The notes under the pieces are model-generated. The model did not search any database, had not been told where the DNA came from, and worked only from the letters and a program-made list of their open reading frames with translations. DNA of 64,000 nucleotides from Chitinophaga filiformis (GTDB lineage: Bacteria; Bacteroidota; Bacteroidia; Chitinophagales; Chitinophagaceae). The position numbers and the translations under genes are program-made. The DNA is taken from NCBI RefSeq assembly GCF_900102545.1, contig NZ_FNBN01000001.1, forward strand, positions 1,380,221 to 1,444,220, in the 5' to 3' direction. Shown here one piece after another: positions 44,214 to 52,333 of this stretch. Every line of letters begins with the position of its first letter. The first letter of the stretch is position 1.

Positions 44214-44744
44214 TCAGCTGTTCCTTGTTTCAAGCAGTTTATCCACAGCAGTTATCGCCAACGCCCTTCTTTCTTCAAAACCGCCCTTGATCTCTACCCA
44301 GGGTACGCCAGATCCGGCAATAAGATTTCTATAGATATTGTAAAAATACTCCCGCATCCGGGGGGCGGGGTATTCCCGTTGCGGATCTTCCTCCCAGGGA
44401 ATATCAATGTAGGTTAACAGGTACAGGTCGTAGTGACGGGCTGCCATGTGCTCCAATATCCGCGGATCACATGTGCCGTACTTATGTTCACTCCATACCT
44501 TGATGACATGTAGGTCCGTATCGCAGATCAGCAGCCCGTTGGCTTGTGTCGCCAGTTTATCTTCCAGCGCCAGCTGTCCTTCTGCTATCGTGAGCAGGTC
44601 GTGTTGTTCATAGGACCGGGGCAACTCTTCCAGGTATTGACGTGCATATTCCGGCACCCATATCGTTTGATAATGTGCCGCCAGCTGCTCACTCAATGTA
44701 CTCTTTCCGGTAGACTCCGGCCCTATAACAACTACTTTCAACAT
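44214..44744 (-). CDS. NadR-like ribosylnicotinamide kinase/AAA ATPase
   Basis: 176 residues. Walker A GPESTGKST at 8-16, then WVPEYARQYLEELPRSYEQHDLL, CDTDLHVIKVWSEHKYG and YLLTYIDIPWEEDPQREYP, matching the C-terminal kinase domain of NadR without the adenylyltransferase part. NadR kinases phosphorylate nicotinamide riboside to NMN. The PnuC transporter gene lies nine bases upstream in the same direction, giving an import-and-trap pair. Confidence 0.9.
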   Translation of the reverse strand: MLKVVVIGPESTGKSTLSEQLAAHYQTIWVPEYARQYLEELPRSYEQHDLLTIAEGQLALEDKLATQANGLLICDTDLHVIKVWSEHKYGTCDPRILEHMAARHYDLYLLTYIDIPWEEDPQREYPAPRMREYFYNIYRNLIAGSGVPWVEIKGGFEERRALAITAVDKLLETRNS

Positions 44745-44753
44745 ATACTATAA

Positions 44754-45389
44754 TTACTTCGCTATTCCTGCCGCGTGCTGTTCCCGCCAGATCTTTCTCC
44801 AGCTGAAATAGCCCAACACAGCAACAATGAACAGGAATATTGTCAATACTGCCGTAGGCAATAAATGTTTGTGGAACAATAAGGGGATAGCTACCAGGTT
44901 GGATACATTGAGTACCAGCCAGTTCTCTATCTTTCGCTTCGCCAACAGCCACATACCGCCGCAGGCTGTAGCAGAGACAAACGCATCTATCAGCGGAACG
45001 TCGGAGTTGGAATAATTACTGAGCAGGTAAGCAAAAAGGCCCCAGCCGATCACGGTTATCAGCACCGTTACTATCCATTCCCGGCGACTGGCCCATTCCA
45101 CCGGTGTTTCGGGTTCACTCTTGCTCTTTTTTGCCCAGTGATACCAGCCATACACGCTCATGACGAAATAATAGATATTTAAAGTCGCTTCCGCATACAG
45201 GCGAAACTGTTCCCTCGACAGGAGATAAGCATAGATGCCAGTGCTTACCAGCCCCGTGGGGTACAGCCATATACTATTCTGTTTACTGCAAATCACACTA
45301 ATCGCGCCAAATAGCGCCGCGACTATTTCCAGCCAGCTCATTGCCCGTATTCCTTCCTGTAAGCCCTGATATAATGCGTCAAAATTCAT
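44754..45389 (-). CDS. pnuC: Nicotinamide riboside transporter PnuC
   Basis: 211 residues with about six to seven membrane helices. Family features are WLEIVAALFGAISVICSKQNSIWLYPTGLVS, the INIYYFVMSVYGWYHWAKK-type stretch (here LNIYYFVMSVYGWYHW) and WLVLNVSNLVAIPLLFHKHLLPTAVLTIFLF near the end. It moves nicotinamide riboside by facilitated diffusion; the kinase encoded next traps it. A phosphorylation-coupled pair is inferred from gene order. Confidence 0.93.
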   Translation of the reverse strand: MNFDALYQGLQEGIRAMSWLEIVAALFGAISVICSKQNSIWLYPTGLVSTGIYAYLLSREQFRLYAEATLNIYYFVMSVYGWYHWAKKSKSEPETPVEWASRREWIVTVLITVIGWGLFAYLLSNYSNSDVPLIDAFVSATACGGMWLLAKRKIENWLVLNVSNLVAIPLLFHKHLLPTAVLTIFLFIVAVLGYFSWRKIWREQHAAGIAK

Positions 45390-45407
45390 GTCCCAAAGTT
45401 ATACTGC

Positions 45408-47081
45408 TTATTTATCTCCTATCAGACAGCCGGAAACATTCCAGGCGCTGAAGCTGTTGCCTTCACGCTCTCCCAGCGGGATCTTCACTTTAATGATATG
45501 TTTTCCCGGTGTCAGATCGGGTAGGGGAATCGTAACGGGTTCTGTTACACCGCCCGGACACCAGTTAGATCTGCTCAGATCAGAAGAGGCCAGCCCGTTC
45601 ACAAAATTGGCAGTAGCGGGGTTTGATAAACGAAAGTTTCCGCAGTCTGTACGCCATGGAATGAAATGATATACCCGCGTACCGTCTATGAAGATCTCGT
45701 TCAGCTTTTTGTTGAACTCATCTCCACCGCCCCAGCCACCATGACCGGTAGTAGTATAACGCAGGCGCAGGTTCTTTAATCCTTCAGGAATGGTTACAGT
45801 TACCTGCAGGGAATCCTTTCCGAACATAGTACCATACTCCTGGTCCGCCATTTCCATCAGGTTGGTGGTATTGAAAACAGGCATTACCCAATGTCCAGCA
45901 GTAGTATCTTTCTGGTCGCTGTCTGCCGGATAGTATTTCAGACGCAGGCTCACCTTATGGCCACCTTTGTCGTAGTTGCCGATGTACACACCCAGCCATA
46001 CTTCTCCCTGCAAACGGGGCAGCAACTCAGTGATATCCTGGCGATACACGGCAGAATCAGCCCACTGGTAGCCTTTTATCTTCACTTTCTCATTATAATA
46101 ATTGATGCCGAAAGGAGTGAAAAAGCGCATCAACTCTATGGTTGGCAGATAGTTGTCTGTTGCTGCAACGCCACGGTATTTCTCATGATAAGCAGGCAGT
46201 TCTTTTACTCCCTTTTTCAGACCATCCAGGAAAGAGATCTTTTTATCTACGGGAATCATAAAGACTGATCCGGTACGATCGTAGGAGTCGCCGTTGGAGT
46301 ATTCCGCCACTTCCGCAAACAGTGTAACATCCATGGTTTCAGGCAGTTTCACCTTTTTAAGGATAACAGTTCCTCCTGCATAATGGTAAGTCACATTCTC
46401 CTGCTCATCAGCAGGGTCATTAAATTTATTTCCCCAGCTGATCTGTTCCTGGTTGAAGATGTGCAGGGTGTTGAATCTGTTCTCAATAACCTGTCGCAGG
46501 TAAGTGGCATCGTCCACCATTGATCCCATCGTAGCCGGCCATTTCAGTTCTTCGTCCTTGATATTCCGTACGTCAACTTTTGTGGCAATGTATTCGGAGG
46601 TACCATTACGCAATGTTCTCAATATCAGACCCAGACCAGGAGCAAAACCCTGCACAGGCGTTCCTTTATAAGGCAGGGCATCGGTATACCAGATCTCAAT
46701 ACTGTTGGAGCGCACCTTTACCTTGGCTTTCTTACAGGGATATCCCAGCACGGTATCTATTCCCGGCAGCAGTTCCGGCTGATCATACGCGCTGAAAGCT
46801 TTTTTGAATGTCAGCAGTTGCCCTTCTTTATTGGTGATCATCTGGTAGGTAGCCTTTCCTTTGTTGTCCAGGAACTGCCGTTCTTTCTGCACAACGCTGT
46901 TCAATGCCTGGTAACTGGCCTTGCTTCCCTGGATGACGAGTTTTAGATTTCCCTCAGGAACATCTTTTCCGTTATAGCGAAAGCTATAGGTGATTTCAGC
47001 TCCTGGCTTTTCTTTCCCCGATTGTGCCTGTATTCCTCCCGTTATTAACAGGGCGATCCACAGTAATGAGTGTTTTTTCAT
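45408..47081 (-). CDS. Exported GLPGLI domain fused to a PNGase F-like amidase
   Basis: 557 residues; the ATG at 47081 begins a signal peptide (SLLWIALLITGGIQAQ). The N-terminal ~200 residues are GLPGLI-like (CKKAKVKVRSNSIEIWYTD, LPYKGTPVQGFAPGLGLIL). From about residue 250 it resembles peptide-N-glycosidase F. SYDRTGSVF matches the WDR motif holding catalytic Asp60. GGGDEFNKKLNEIFIDG matches the strand holding Glu206. PWRTDCGNFR and SRSNWCPGG match the C-terminal domain. The Glu118 region (YTETW in PNGase F) reads YIGNY, so that glutamate appears missing. Probable role: removing N-glycans from glycoproteins outside the cytoplasm. Confidence 0.82.
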   Translation of the reverse strand: MKKHSLLWIALLITGGIQAQSGKEKPGAEITYSFRYNGKDVPEGNLKLVIQGSKASYQALNSVVQKERQFLDNKGKATYQMITNKEGQLLTFKKAFSAYDQPELLPGIDTVLGYPCKKAKVKVRSNSIEIWYTDALPYKGTPVQGFAPGLGLILRTLRNGTSEYIATKVDVRNIKDEELKWPATMGSMVDDATYLRQVIENRFNTLHIFNQEQISWGNKFNDPADEQENVTYHYAGGTVILKKVKLPETMDVTLFAEVAEYSNGDSYDRTGSVFMIPVDKKISFLDGLKKGVKELPAYHEKYRGVAATDNYLPTIELMRFFTPFGINYYNEKVKIKGYQWADSAVYRQDITELLPRLQGEVWLGVYIGNYDKGGHKVSLRLKYYPADSDQKDTTAGHWVMPVFNTTNLMEMADQEYGTMFGKDSLQVTVTIPEGLKNLRLRYTTTGHGGWGGGDEFNKKLNEIFIDGTRVYHFIPWRTDCGNFRLSNPATANFVNGLASSDLSRSNWCPGGVTEPVTIPLPDLTPGKHIIKVKIPLGEREGNSFSAWNVSGCLIGDK

Positions 47082-47129
47082 AAGTATAAAATGTTTCCGA
47101 ATAAGGGCTAAAGATATACCAGGGACAAT

Positions 47130-47163
47130 AAAAAAGCACAGTCTAAAGACTGCGCTCTTTTTT
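47130..47163 (-). terminator. Rho-independent terminator of the Nfu gene
   Basis: Stem GCACAGTCT with AGACTGCGC (one wobble), flanked by A and T runs on both sides; on the minus strand TTTTTTATT follows. It lies between the Nfu gene and the GLPGLI/PNGase F gene. Confidence 0.8.
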
Positions 47164-47189
47164 AACACTATCATTCTCTCAACTATGGC

Positions 47190-47786
47190 TTATTCTGCTT
47201 CTGCCACCACTTCCTTTACTTCAGGGATCATACGCTTCATCATGCCTTCAATACCGGCTTTCAGCGTGATCATGGAAGAAGGGCAACCTGAACAGGAACC
47301 CTGCAGCATCAACGTCACAGTACCGTCTTCGTAATCTTTGAACTGGATAGCGCCACCATCCATCTCTACTGCTGGTTTAACGTAGTTTTCAAGTAATTCC
47401 TTGATACGTTTTACCACATCAGTATCATCCGCACTTACTTCATTGGTAGCGGCAGCCTTTGTTACCACGATTTCCTCTTCGTTGATAACGGGACGGTTAT
47501 CTTCCAGATATTCTTTCAGGAAGGCTTTTATAGTAGGTATAATATCGTTCCAGTCAGTGTCAGGAGTTTTTGTCAGCGTAATAAAATTAGCCATAATAAA
47601 AACGCCCCTTATGAACGGGAAGCTGAACAGCTCGACTGCCAGAGGAGATGGCTTAGCGCTGGCCTCATCCGGGAAATCGATGTGCTTACCTGGGTACAAC
47701 AGCTTGTTAGCCACAAACTTCATTGTTTCCGGGTTTGGCGTCATTTCCGTATATATGCTGATAATGGGATTGCCTGTTTTAATCAT
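47190..47786 (-). CDS. NifU family iron-sulfur scaffold protein (Nfu type)
   Basis: 198 residues. An N-terminal Nfu_N domain (IYTEMTPNPETMKFVANKLL, about 10-95), a linker, and a C-terminal NifU-like domain (about 120-198) with MDGGAIQFKDYEDGTVTLMLQGSCSGCPSS, whose CxxC motif binds a [4Fe-4S] cluster shared between two subunits. It delivers clusters to target enzymes. Transcribed alone. Confidence 0.94.
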   Translation of the reverse strand: MIKTGNPIISIYTEMTPNPETMKFVANKLLYPGKHIDFPDEASAKPSPLAVELFSFPFIRGVFIMANFITLTKTPDTDWNDIIPTIKAFLKEYLEDNRPVINEEEIVVTKAAATNEVSADDTDVVKRIKELLENYVKPAVEMDGGAIQFKDYEDGTVTLMLQGSCSGCPSSMITLKAGIEGMMKRMIPEVKEVVAEAE

Positions 47787-47987
47787 GTTACTCTAAACTT
47801 TTTGATGGAACAAAGGTAGCAACTTTCGTCCACATACCCAGTGGAATCAACGGTTTTCCATATCGAATTTTACAATAGGGATATAGAGGAATTTTAAATC
47901 ACATATGTTTTTTGACCTTTTTATCCCCATTCCGGCACCGTTTGTGCAGCATTATCAACTTCATGGCCGGCAGTCTGTTACTCCGGA

Positions 47988-48017
47988 TTGCTTAAATGAA
48001 TGGTTTTGTTATTTTCG
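47988..48017 (+). promoter_or_regulatory. Candidate promoter of the GHL10 gene
   Basis: TTG at 47988-47990 and TATTTTCG at 48010-48017 (one mismatch to TAnnTTTG) with 19 bases between them, 30 bases before the start codon. Confidence 0.4.
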
Positions 48018-48047
48018 CAGTTTTTCAGGTCTTAACCTACATACCAG

Positions 48048-49607
48048 ATGGTCAAGTATTTATTGGGAGTTGCGCTGATACTGACAGGCATCCTCAACCA
48101 GGTCAAAGCACAACTGCCACCTAAACGGGAATTTCGTGCAGTATGGATTGCCACGGTGGAAAATATTGACTGGCCTTCCAGGAAAGGATTGCCGGTTGAG
48201 ATACAGAAACAGGAATTTATCAATCTCCTCGATAAACAGCAGCGTAACGGCATGAACGCCGTTATCGTGCAGATCCGTCCGGTAGCTGACGCCTTCTATG
48301 ATTCACCATTTGAACCATGGTCTGAGTATCTGAGCGGCGTACAGGGACAGGCGCCCAATCCGTATTATGATCCGCTGCGCTTTATGCTGGAAGAGACCCA
48401 TAAACGGGGTATGGAATTCCATGCCTGGTTCAACCCCTACCGCGCCGCTATCAGCACAGGAAAGAATGCTGTTGCTCCCAATCACATCACCCGCATGCGG
48501 CCTCAGTGGTTCGTCAATTTTGATGGTAAAAAGTATTTTGATCCGGGTATTCCGGAAGTACGTGAATATGTTACCCAGATCATCCGGGACGTTGTACGCC
48601 GCTATGATATAGATGCCGTACACTTTGATGATTATTTCTATCCTTATCCGGTTGCCGGCAGGGAGTTTCCCGATAACAGCTCCTACCGCCAGTATGGCCG
48701 TAATATGCAGAAAGACGACTGGCGCCGCTGGAATGTGGATACCATTATCCAGATGGTGAGTAAAATGATCAAGGAAGAAAAACCCTGGGTGAAGTTTGGC
48801 ATCAGCCCATTCGGCATCTGGCGGAATAAAATTAAGGATCAGGATGGCTCTTATACCACAGGACTCTCCAATTACGACGACCTGTACGCTGACGTTCGTA
48901 AATGGCTGCAGAATGGCTGGATTGATTATGTAGCGCCGCAGCTATATTGGGAGCGGGGGCACCGGGCTGCCAACTACGAACTCCTGCTTAACTGGTGGGC
49001 ACAGCATGGTTATGGCCGCAATGTGTATATCGGCCAGGGAGTATACCGTATCCGCAGTAATGCCGCCTGGAGCAATCCGGCAGAACTGCCTATACAGATC
49101 ACAGAACTCCGCACCCTTAACACCATCCACGGAAGCGCCTTCTATAGTAATAAATCATTCAATGGCAATCCTTTGGGATTTGAAGATACCCTGCGCAATC
49201 ACTTTTACCGTTACCCGGCCCTGCGTCCCGCTATGCCGTGGATAAACCTGCCAGCGCCATTGCCGCCTTATTTTATAGATGCTTTTGAGAGAATGGATGG
49301 CCTGCATCTTTATTGGGCAGATGACGATACTTCTGGTCGTACACAACAGTATGTGCTATACCGCTTCAACGCCAACGAATCTATCAATCTGAATGATCCT
49401 ACCAAAATACTGGCTATCGTACAACAGATGCCTGACCCGCAGTTCATCGATTATTCCTATGTGAAGGGAACGCTTTACACTTACGTGGTTACAGCGTTGA
49501 ACCGGCTGCAAACCGAAAGCTGGGCAAGCGATCCACTATACATGAGAAAGTCTGGAAAGAAGACCTTATTTGTGTTTGATCCTGAGCCAGCCGGCAGATA
49601 TCAATAA
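48048..49607 (+). CDS. GHL10-type glycoside hydrolase-like exported protein (YngK family)
   Basis: 519 residues with signal peptide (YLLGVALILTGILNQVKAQ). TIM barrel of the PF02638/DUF187 type: REFRAVWIATVENIDWPS, MNAVIVQIRPVADAFYDS, RGMEFHAWFNPYRA, DIDAVHFDDYFYPYPV and WIDYVAPQLYWERG. The last ~110 residues form a fibronectin-like domain. Related proteins act on cell-wall or other glycans; the substrate is not known here. It ends at a bidirectional terminator facing the phosphatase gene. Confidence 0.92.
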   Translation: MVKYLLGVALILTGILNQVKAQLPPKREFRAVWIATVENIDWPSRKGLPVEIQKQEFINLLDKQQRNGMNAVIVQIRPVADAFYDSPFEPWSEYLSGVQGQAPNPYYDPLRFMLEETHKRGMEFHAWFNPYRAAISTGKNAVAPNHITRMRPQWFVNFDGKKYFDPGIPEVREYVTQIIRDVVRRYDIDAVHFDDYFYPYPVAGREFPDNSSYRQYGRNMQKDDWRRWNVDTIIQMVSKMIKEEKPWVKFGISPFGIWRNKIKDQDGSYTTGLSNYDDLYADVRKWLQNGWIDYVAPQLYWERGHRAANYELLLNWWAQHGYGRNVYIGQGVYRIRSNAAWSNPAELPIQITELRTLNTIHGSAFYSNKSFNGNPLGFEDTLRNHFYRYPALRPAMPWINLPAPLPPYFIDAFERMDGLHLYWADDDTSGRTQQYVLYRFNANESINLNDPTKILAIVQQMPDPQFIDYSYVKGTLYTYVVTALNRLQTESWASDPLYMRKSGKKTLFVFDPEPAGRYQ

Positions 49608-49619
49608 CATATTAACACA

Positions 49620-49662
49620 TAAAAAAGCGGGGAACATGTTAAACATGCTCCCCGCTTTTTTT
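49620..49662. terminator. Bidirectional terminator
   Basis: Stem AAAAAAGCGGGGA with TCCCCGCTTTTTT, extended by CATG/CATG, lying between the convergent GHL10 and phosphatase genes. A and T runs allow use from both sides. Confidence 0.92.
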
Positions 49663-49677
49663 ATCAGTCATGATCAA

Positions 49678-51318
49678 TTACTTATTATATACTGCCTGTA
49701 CCGGTTTTCCCACGGCGCCATTCGGCATCTGGATGTGTAGCATAGCTGCAATAGTTGGTGCAATATCCGCCATACTCACCACATCGTTGGTCGCTCCGTG
49801 TTTCACATGCCAGCCCATGAATACCAGCGGGAGATGAGTATCATACGGGTTCCAGTTGCCGTGGGTGGTACCCTTATCAGACCCGGAATACCAACCCGGC
49901 TCAGGGATAATCACCACCGCTCCACAACGTTTGGAATTATATCCGTTGGCGATCATTGCCTTGATGGGTTCTGGTATCGGACTGTTACCCAGGTTATCCA
50001 CATCCGCAGCAAATTGTACACCTGGCAGCTTTTGCAGATACTGAACAGCCACTTTCTTTATCGCATCATAATCAAGCTTCTGTGCTGAAATGGTTTTCAG
50101 GTCGAACCCAATATGATAGTTTTCTGAATTCACGGCCAGTTTATCCACACCAAAGTGTTCTTTCAATACAGCATTCAATCCTGTCATCATTCTGCTGTCT
50201 GGCAGTCCGGCCGGGATCTTGTACTCTTTCATAAATCCTACGGAGTTGGCAGCGCCATGATCGGCAGACAGGAATACCAGGTATTTGCCTTTGCCCAGGC
50301 GCTGGTCCAGGTAGTGGAAGAAGGCCGCCAGGTCTTTATCCAGACGCAGATAGGTATCTTCTACTTCGATGGAATTAGGCCCGTATTTATGCCCCACATA
50401 ATCTGTTGAAGCACAGTTGATAGTAAGGAAATCTGTTACCATATTGCTACCAAGATTATATCCTTCAATGGCTGCTTTTGCAAATTCCAGGGTAAGTGTA
50501 TTGCCGGACGGCGTAGTACGCAGGCTTCCTTTATCCTTCTGATAAATATCCTGCATGTTGTGCGGAAAAGTAGCTGTTGTTTCTCCGCTGAAAATGCCTT
50601 CCCATTTTACGTTATCCTCCGTACTCTGAACGTAGGTGTTGATAGGATACAGCGTTTCCCAGGGTTTTGACATCAGCTGCGCCGGCAGTTGACGAGCGTT
50701 AAACGCCTTCACCCATTCCGGCAGATCCTGCATATAATAAGAGCTGGTCACAAAGCTGGCGTTGCTGTCATCCAGCCAGAAAGCGCCATTAGCGGTATGG
50801 CCTGCTGGTAGGATAGAAGCCCTGTCTTTCAGAGATACGCCCACTACCTTTGACCGGAAGTTAGTAGCTATTCTCAGTTCGTCGGTAATCGTAGAGGCCA
50901 GCAGGTTACGGGGAGACATTTTGCCGGCATCAGTGGTGGTTCCTACCGGCTGTACGGTTGTATCCTCTGTACAATACCAGTGGCGACCGCTTACCTGGTC
51001 GGTCCAGTCATTGCCTGTGATGCCGTGAATAGCGGGTACAGAGCCCGTGTAAATGGTACTGTGACCCACCGCCGTAAAAGAGGGAAGATGAGTAATGAAA
51101 GTATTCTCACAGGAAAACCCTTCAGACAACATTCTCCTGAATCCGCCGGATTCATAGCGGTCGTAATACCGGTACAGGTAGTCCCAGCGCATCTGGTCAA
51201 CAACAATCCCTACAACTAACTTTGGACGATCCTCCGGTTTCTGGGCAGAAACAGCAACTGCCTGCAACATAGCGCCAGCGAGCACCAGTGCAGACAGTGA
51301 ATGACATAGTTTTCTCAT
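49678..51318 (-). CDS. PafA-like alkaline phosphatase family protein
   Basis: 546 residues; ATG at 51318 precedes a signal peptide (SLSALVLAGAMLQAVAVSAQ). Alkaline-phosphatase superfamily metal site: VVGIVVDQMRWDYL (D41), HLPSFTAVGHSTIYTGS and SADHGAANSVG. PafA's catalytic threonine T79 corresponds here to S80 in LPSFTAVGH. PafA N100 and the K162/R164 pair have counterparts in GITGNDW and VSLKDRAS, so a phosphomonoesterase is predicted. Probably periplasmic. A four-unit 11-bp repeat lies 140-183 bases upstream. Confidence 0.92.
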   Translation of the reverse strand: MRKLCHSLSALVLAGAMLQAVAVSAQKPEDRPKLVVGIVVDQMRWDYLYRYYDRYESGGFRRMLSEGFSCENTFITHLPSFTAVGHSTIYTGSVPAIHGITGNDWTDQVSGRHWYCTEDTTVQPVGTTTDAGKMSPRNLLASTITDELRIATNFRSKVVGVSLKDRASILPAGHTANGAFWLDDSNASFVTSSYYMQDLPEWVKAFNARQLPAQLMSKPWETLYPINTYVQSTEDNVKWEGIFSGETTATFPHNMQDIYQKDKGSLRTTPSGNTLTLEFAKAAIEGYNLGSNMVTDFLTINCASTDYVGHKYGPNSIEVEDTYLRLDKDLAAFFHYLDQRLGKGKYLVFLSADHGAANSVGFMKEYKIPAGLPDSRMMTGLNAVLKEHFGVDKLAVNSENYHIGFDLKTISAQKLDYDAIKKVAVQYLQKLPGVQFAADVDNLGNSPIPEPIKAMIANGYNSKRCGAVVIIPEPGWYSGSDKGTTHGNWNPYDTHLPLVFMGWHVKHGATNDVVSMADIAPTIAAMLHIQMPNGAVGKPVQAVYNK

Positions 51319-51457
51319 GATAAATAATTTCAACAACAAATAAGTCCTGACTATTAACGCTTTCGGTTATTTAAGGTTGTCAAATTATCCATCCTTTCAA
51401 AATTAAGTTTGTGCAAATAGTACCAGCGGGAATATAACAGGATAAACACCTTGTTTC

Positions 51458-51501
51458 TTCTCTGCTTGTTCTCTGCGTCTTCTCTGCTTGTTCTCTCAGG
51501 C
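51458..51501. repeat. Four 11-bp direct repeats upstream of the phosphatase gene
   Basis: Units at 51458, 51469, 51480 and 51491, each beginning TTCTCT on the plus strand (three read TTCTCTGC; seen from the phosphatase strand, GCAGAGAA). The exact 11-bp step keeps them on one face of the helix, as in PhoB-type boxes. They lie in the 207-base gap between glpF and the phosphatase start. The link to phosphate control is inference. Confidence 0.7.
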
Positions 51502-51525
51502 AGGGAAACCACCGACTCCTGATCA

Positions 51526-52266
51526 TTAACTAGCGACCGGTTGCAGGCATAAGTACAATACTGCCGCAATAGCAGCTCCTATAAACGGACCAACCACAGG
51601 TATCCAGGCGTAGTCCCATCCGCTACCTTCTTTCCCTTTTACCGGGAGAACAGCATGCATGATACGCGGACCTAGATCCCTTACAGGATTGATCGCATAT
51701 CCGGTAGTGCCCCCGAGCGACAGCCCTATGGCCAGTACCAGCAAGGCAACCGGCAAGGCTCCCAGTGAGCCCATTCCCACCGGCGTCTTCTCTTTCCCTA
51801 ATTCCGCTCCGGTAAAGTAAAAGATGGTGAATAGCAGTACGAAGGTGCCTATCACTTCACTGGCAAAATTGCGCCCGTTATTCCTGATAGCAGGCGCTGT
51901 ACAATAACAGGCCTGTATCAATCCCGGGTCAGCAGTAATATCCAGGTGATCTTTATAATAGAACCATACGAGAAAAGCGCCCGTCATGGCGCCCAGTAAC
52001 TGCGCCACTATAAAAAGGAAAACTGCCGACCAGGCAAACTTGCCGGCGATAGCCAGCGCCAGCGTCACCGCAGGATTCAGGTGTGCGCCGCTGTAAGGAC
52101 CGGCCACCACCACACCTACAAATACGGCCAGGGCCCAGCCGGTCGTGATCACGATCCAGCCGCCGCCGTTGCCTTTTGTCTTGTTGAGAATAACATTTGC
52201 TACTACGCCATTGCCCAGCAGTATCAGTAACATGGTTCCCAGAAACTCTGCTAATAAAGGGTGCAT
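51526..52266 (-). CDS. glpF: MIP/aquaporin family glycerol facilitator
   Basis: 246 residues, six membrane helices. First pore motif GAHLNPAVTL is canonical; the second reads GYAINPVRDLGPR, with valine in place of the alanine of NPA, while the aspartate after it (glycerol facilitator type NPxRD) is kept. It lets glycerol cross the inner membrane. The gene follows glpK by 67 bases in the glp block. Confidence 0.93.
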   Translation of the reverse strand: MHPLLAEFLGTMLLILLGNGVVANVILNKTKGNGGGWIVITTGWALAVFVGVVVAGPYSGAHLNPAVTLALAIAGKFAWSAVFLFIVAQLLGAMTGAFLVWFYYKDHLDITADPGLIQACYCTAPAIRNNGRNFASEVIGTFVLLFTIFYFTGAELGKEKTPVGMGSLGALPVALLVLAIGLSLGGTTGYAINPVRDLGPRIMHAVLPVKGKEGSGWDYAWIPVVGPFIGAAIAAVLYLCLQPVAS

Positions 52267-52333
52267 CGAGAATTATTTTTATCAGTTTTCATTAGTCGTG
52301 GTGCGGGATGATATCCCAGATCATCCACAGTTA

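Noticed and set aside
47905..48081. Short plus-strand frame from an ATG near 47905 that overlaps the GHL10 start
   Set aside because: It runs through the promoter of the GHL10 gene in another frame and has no recognisable features.
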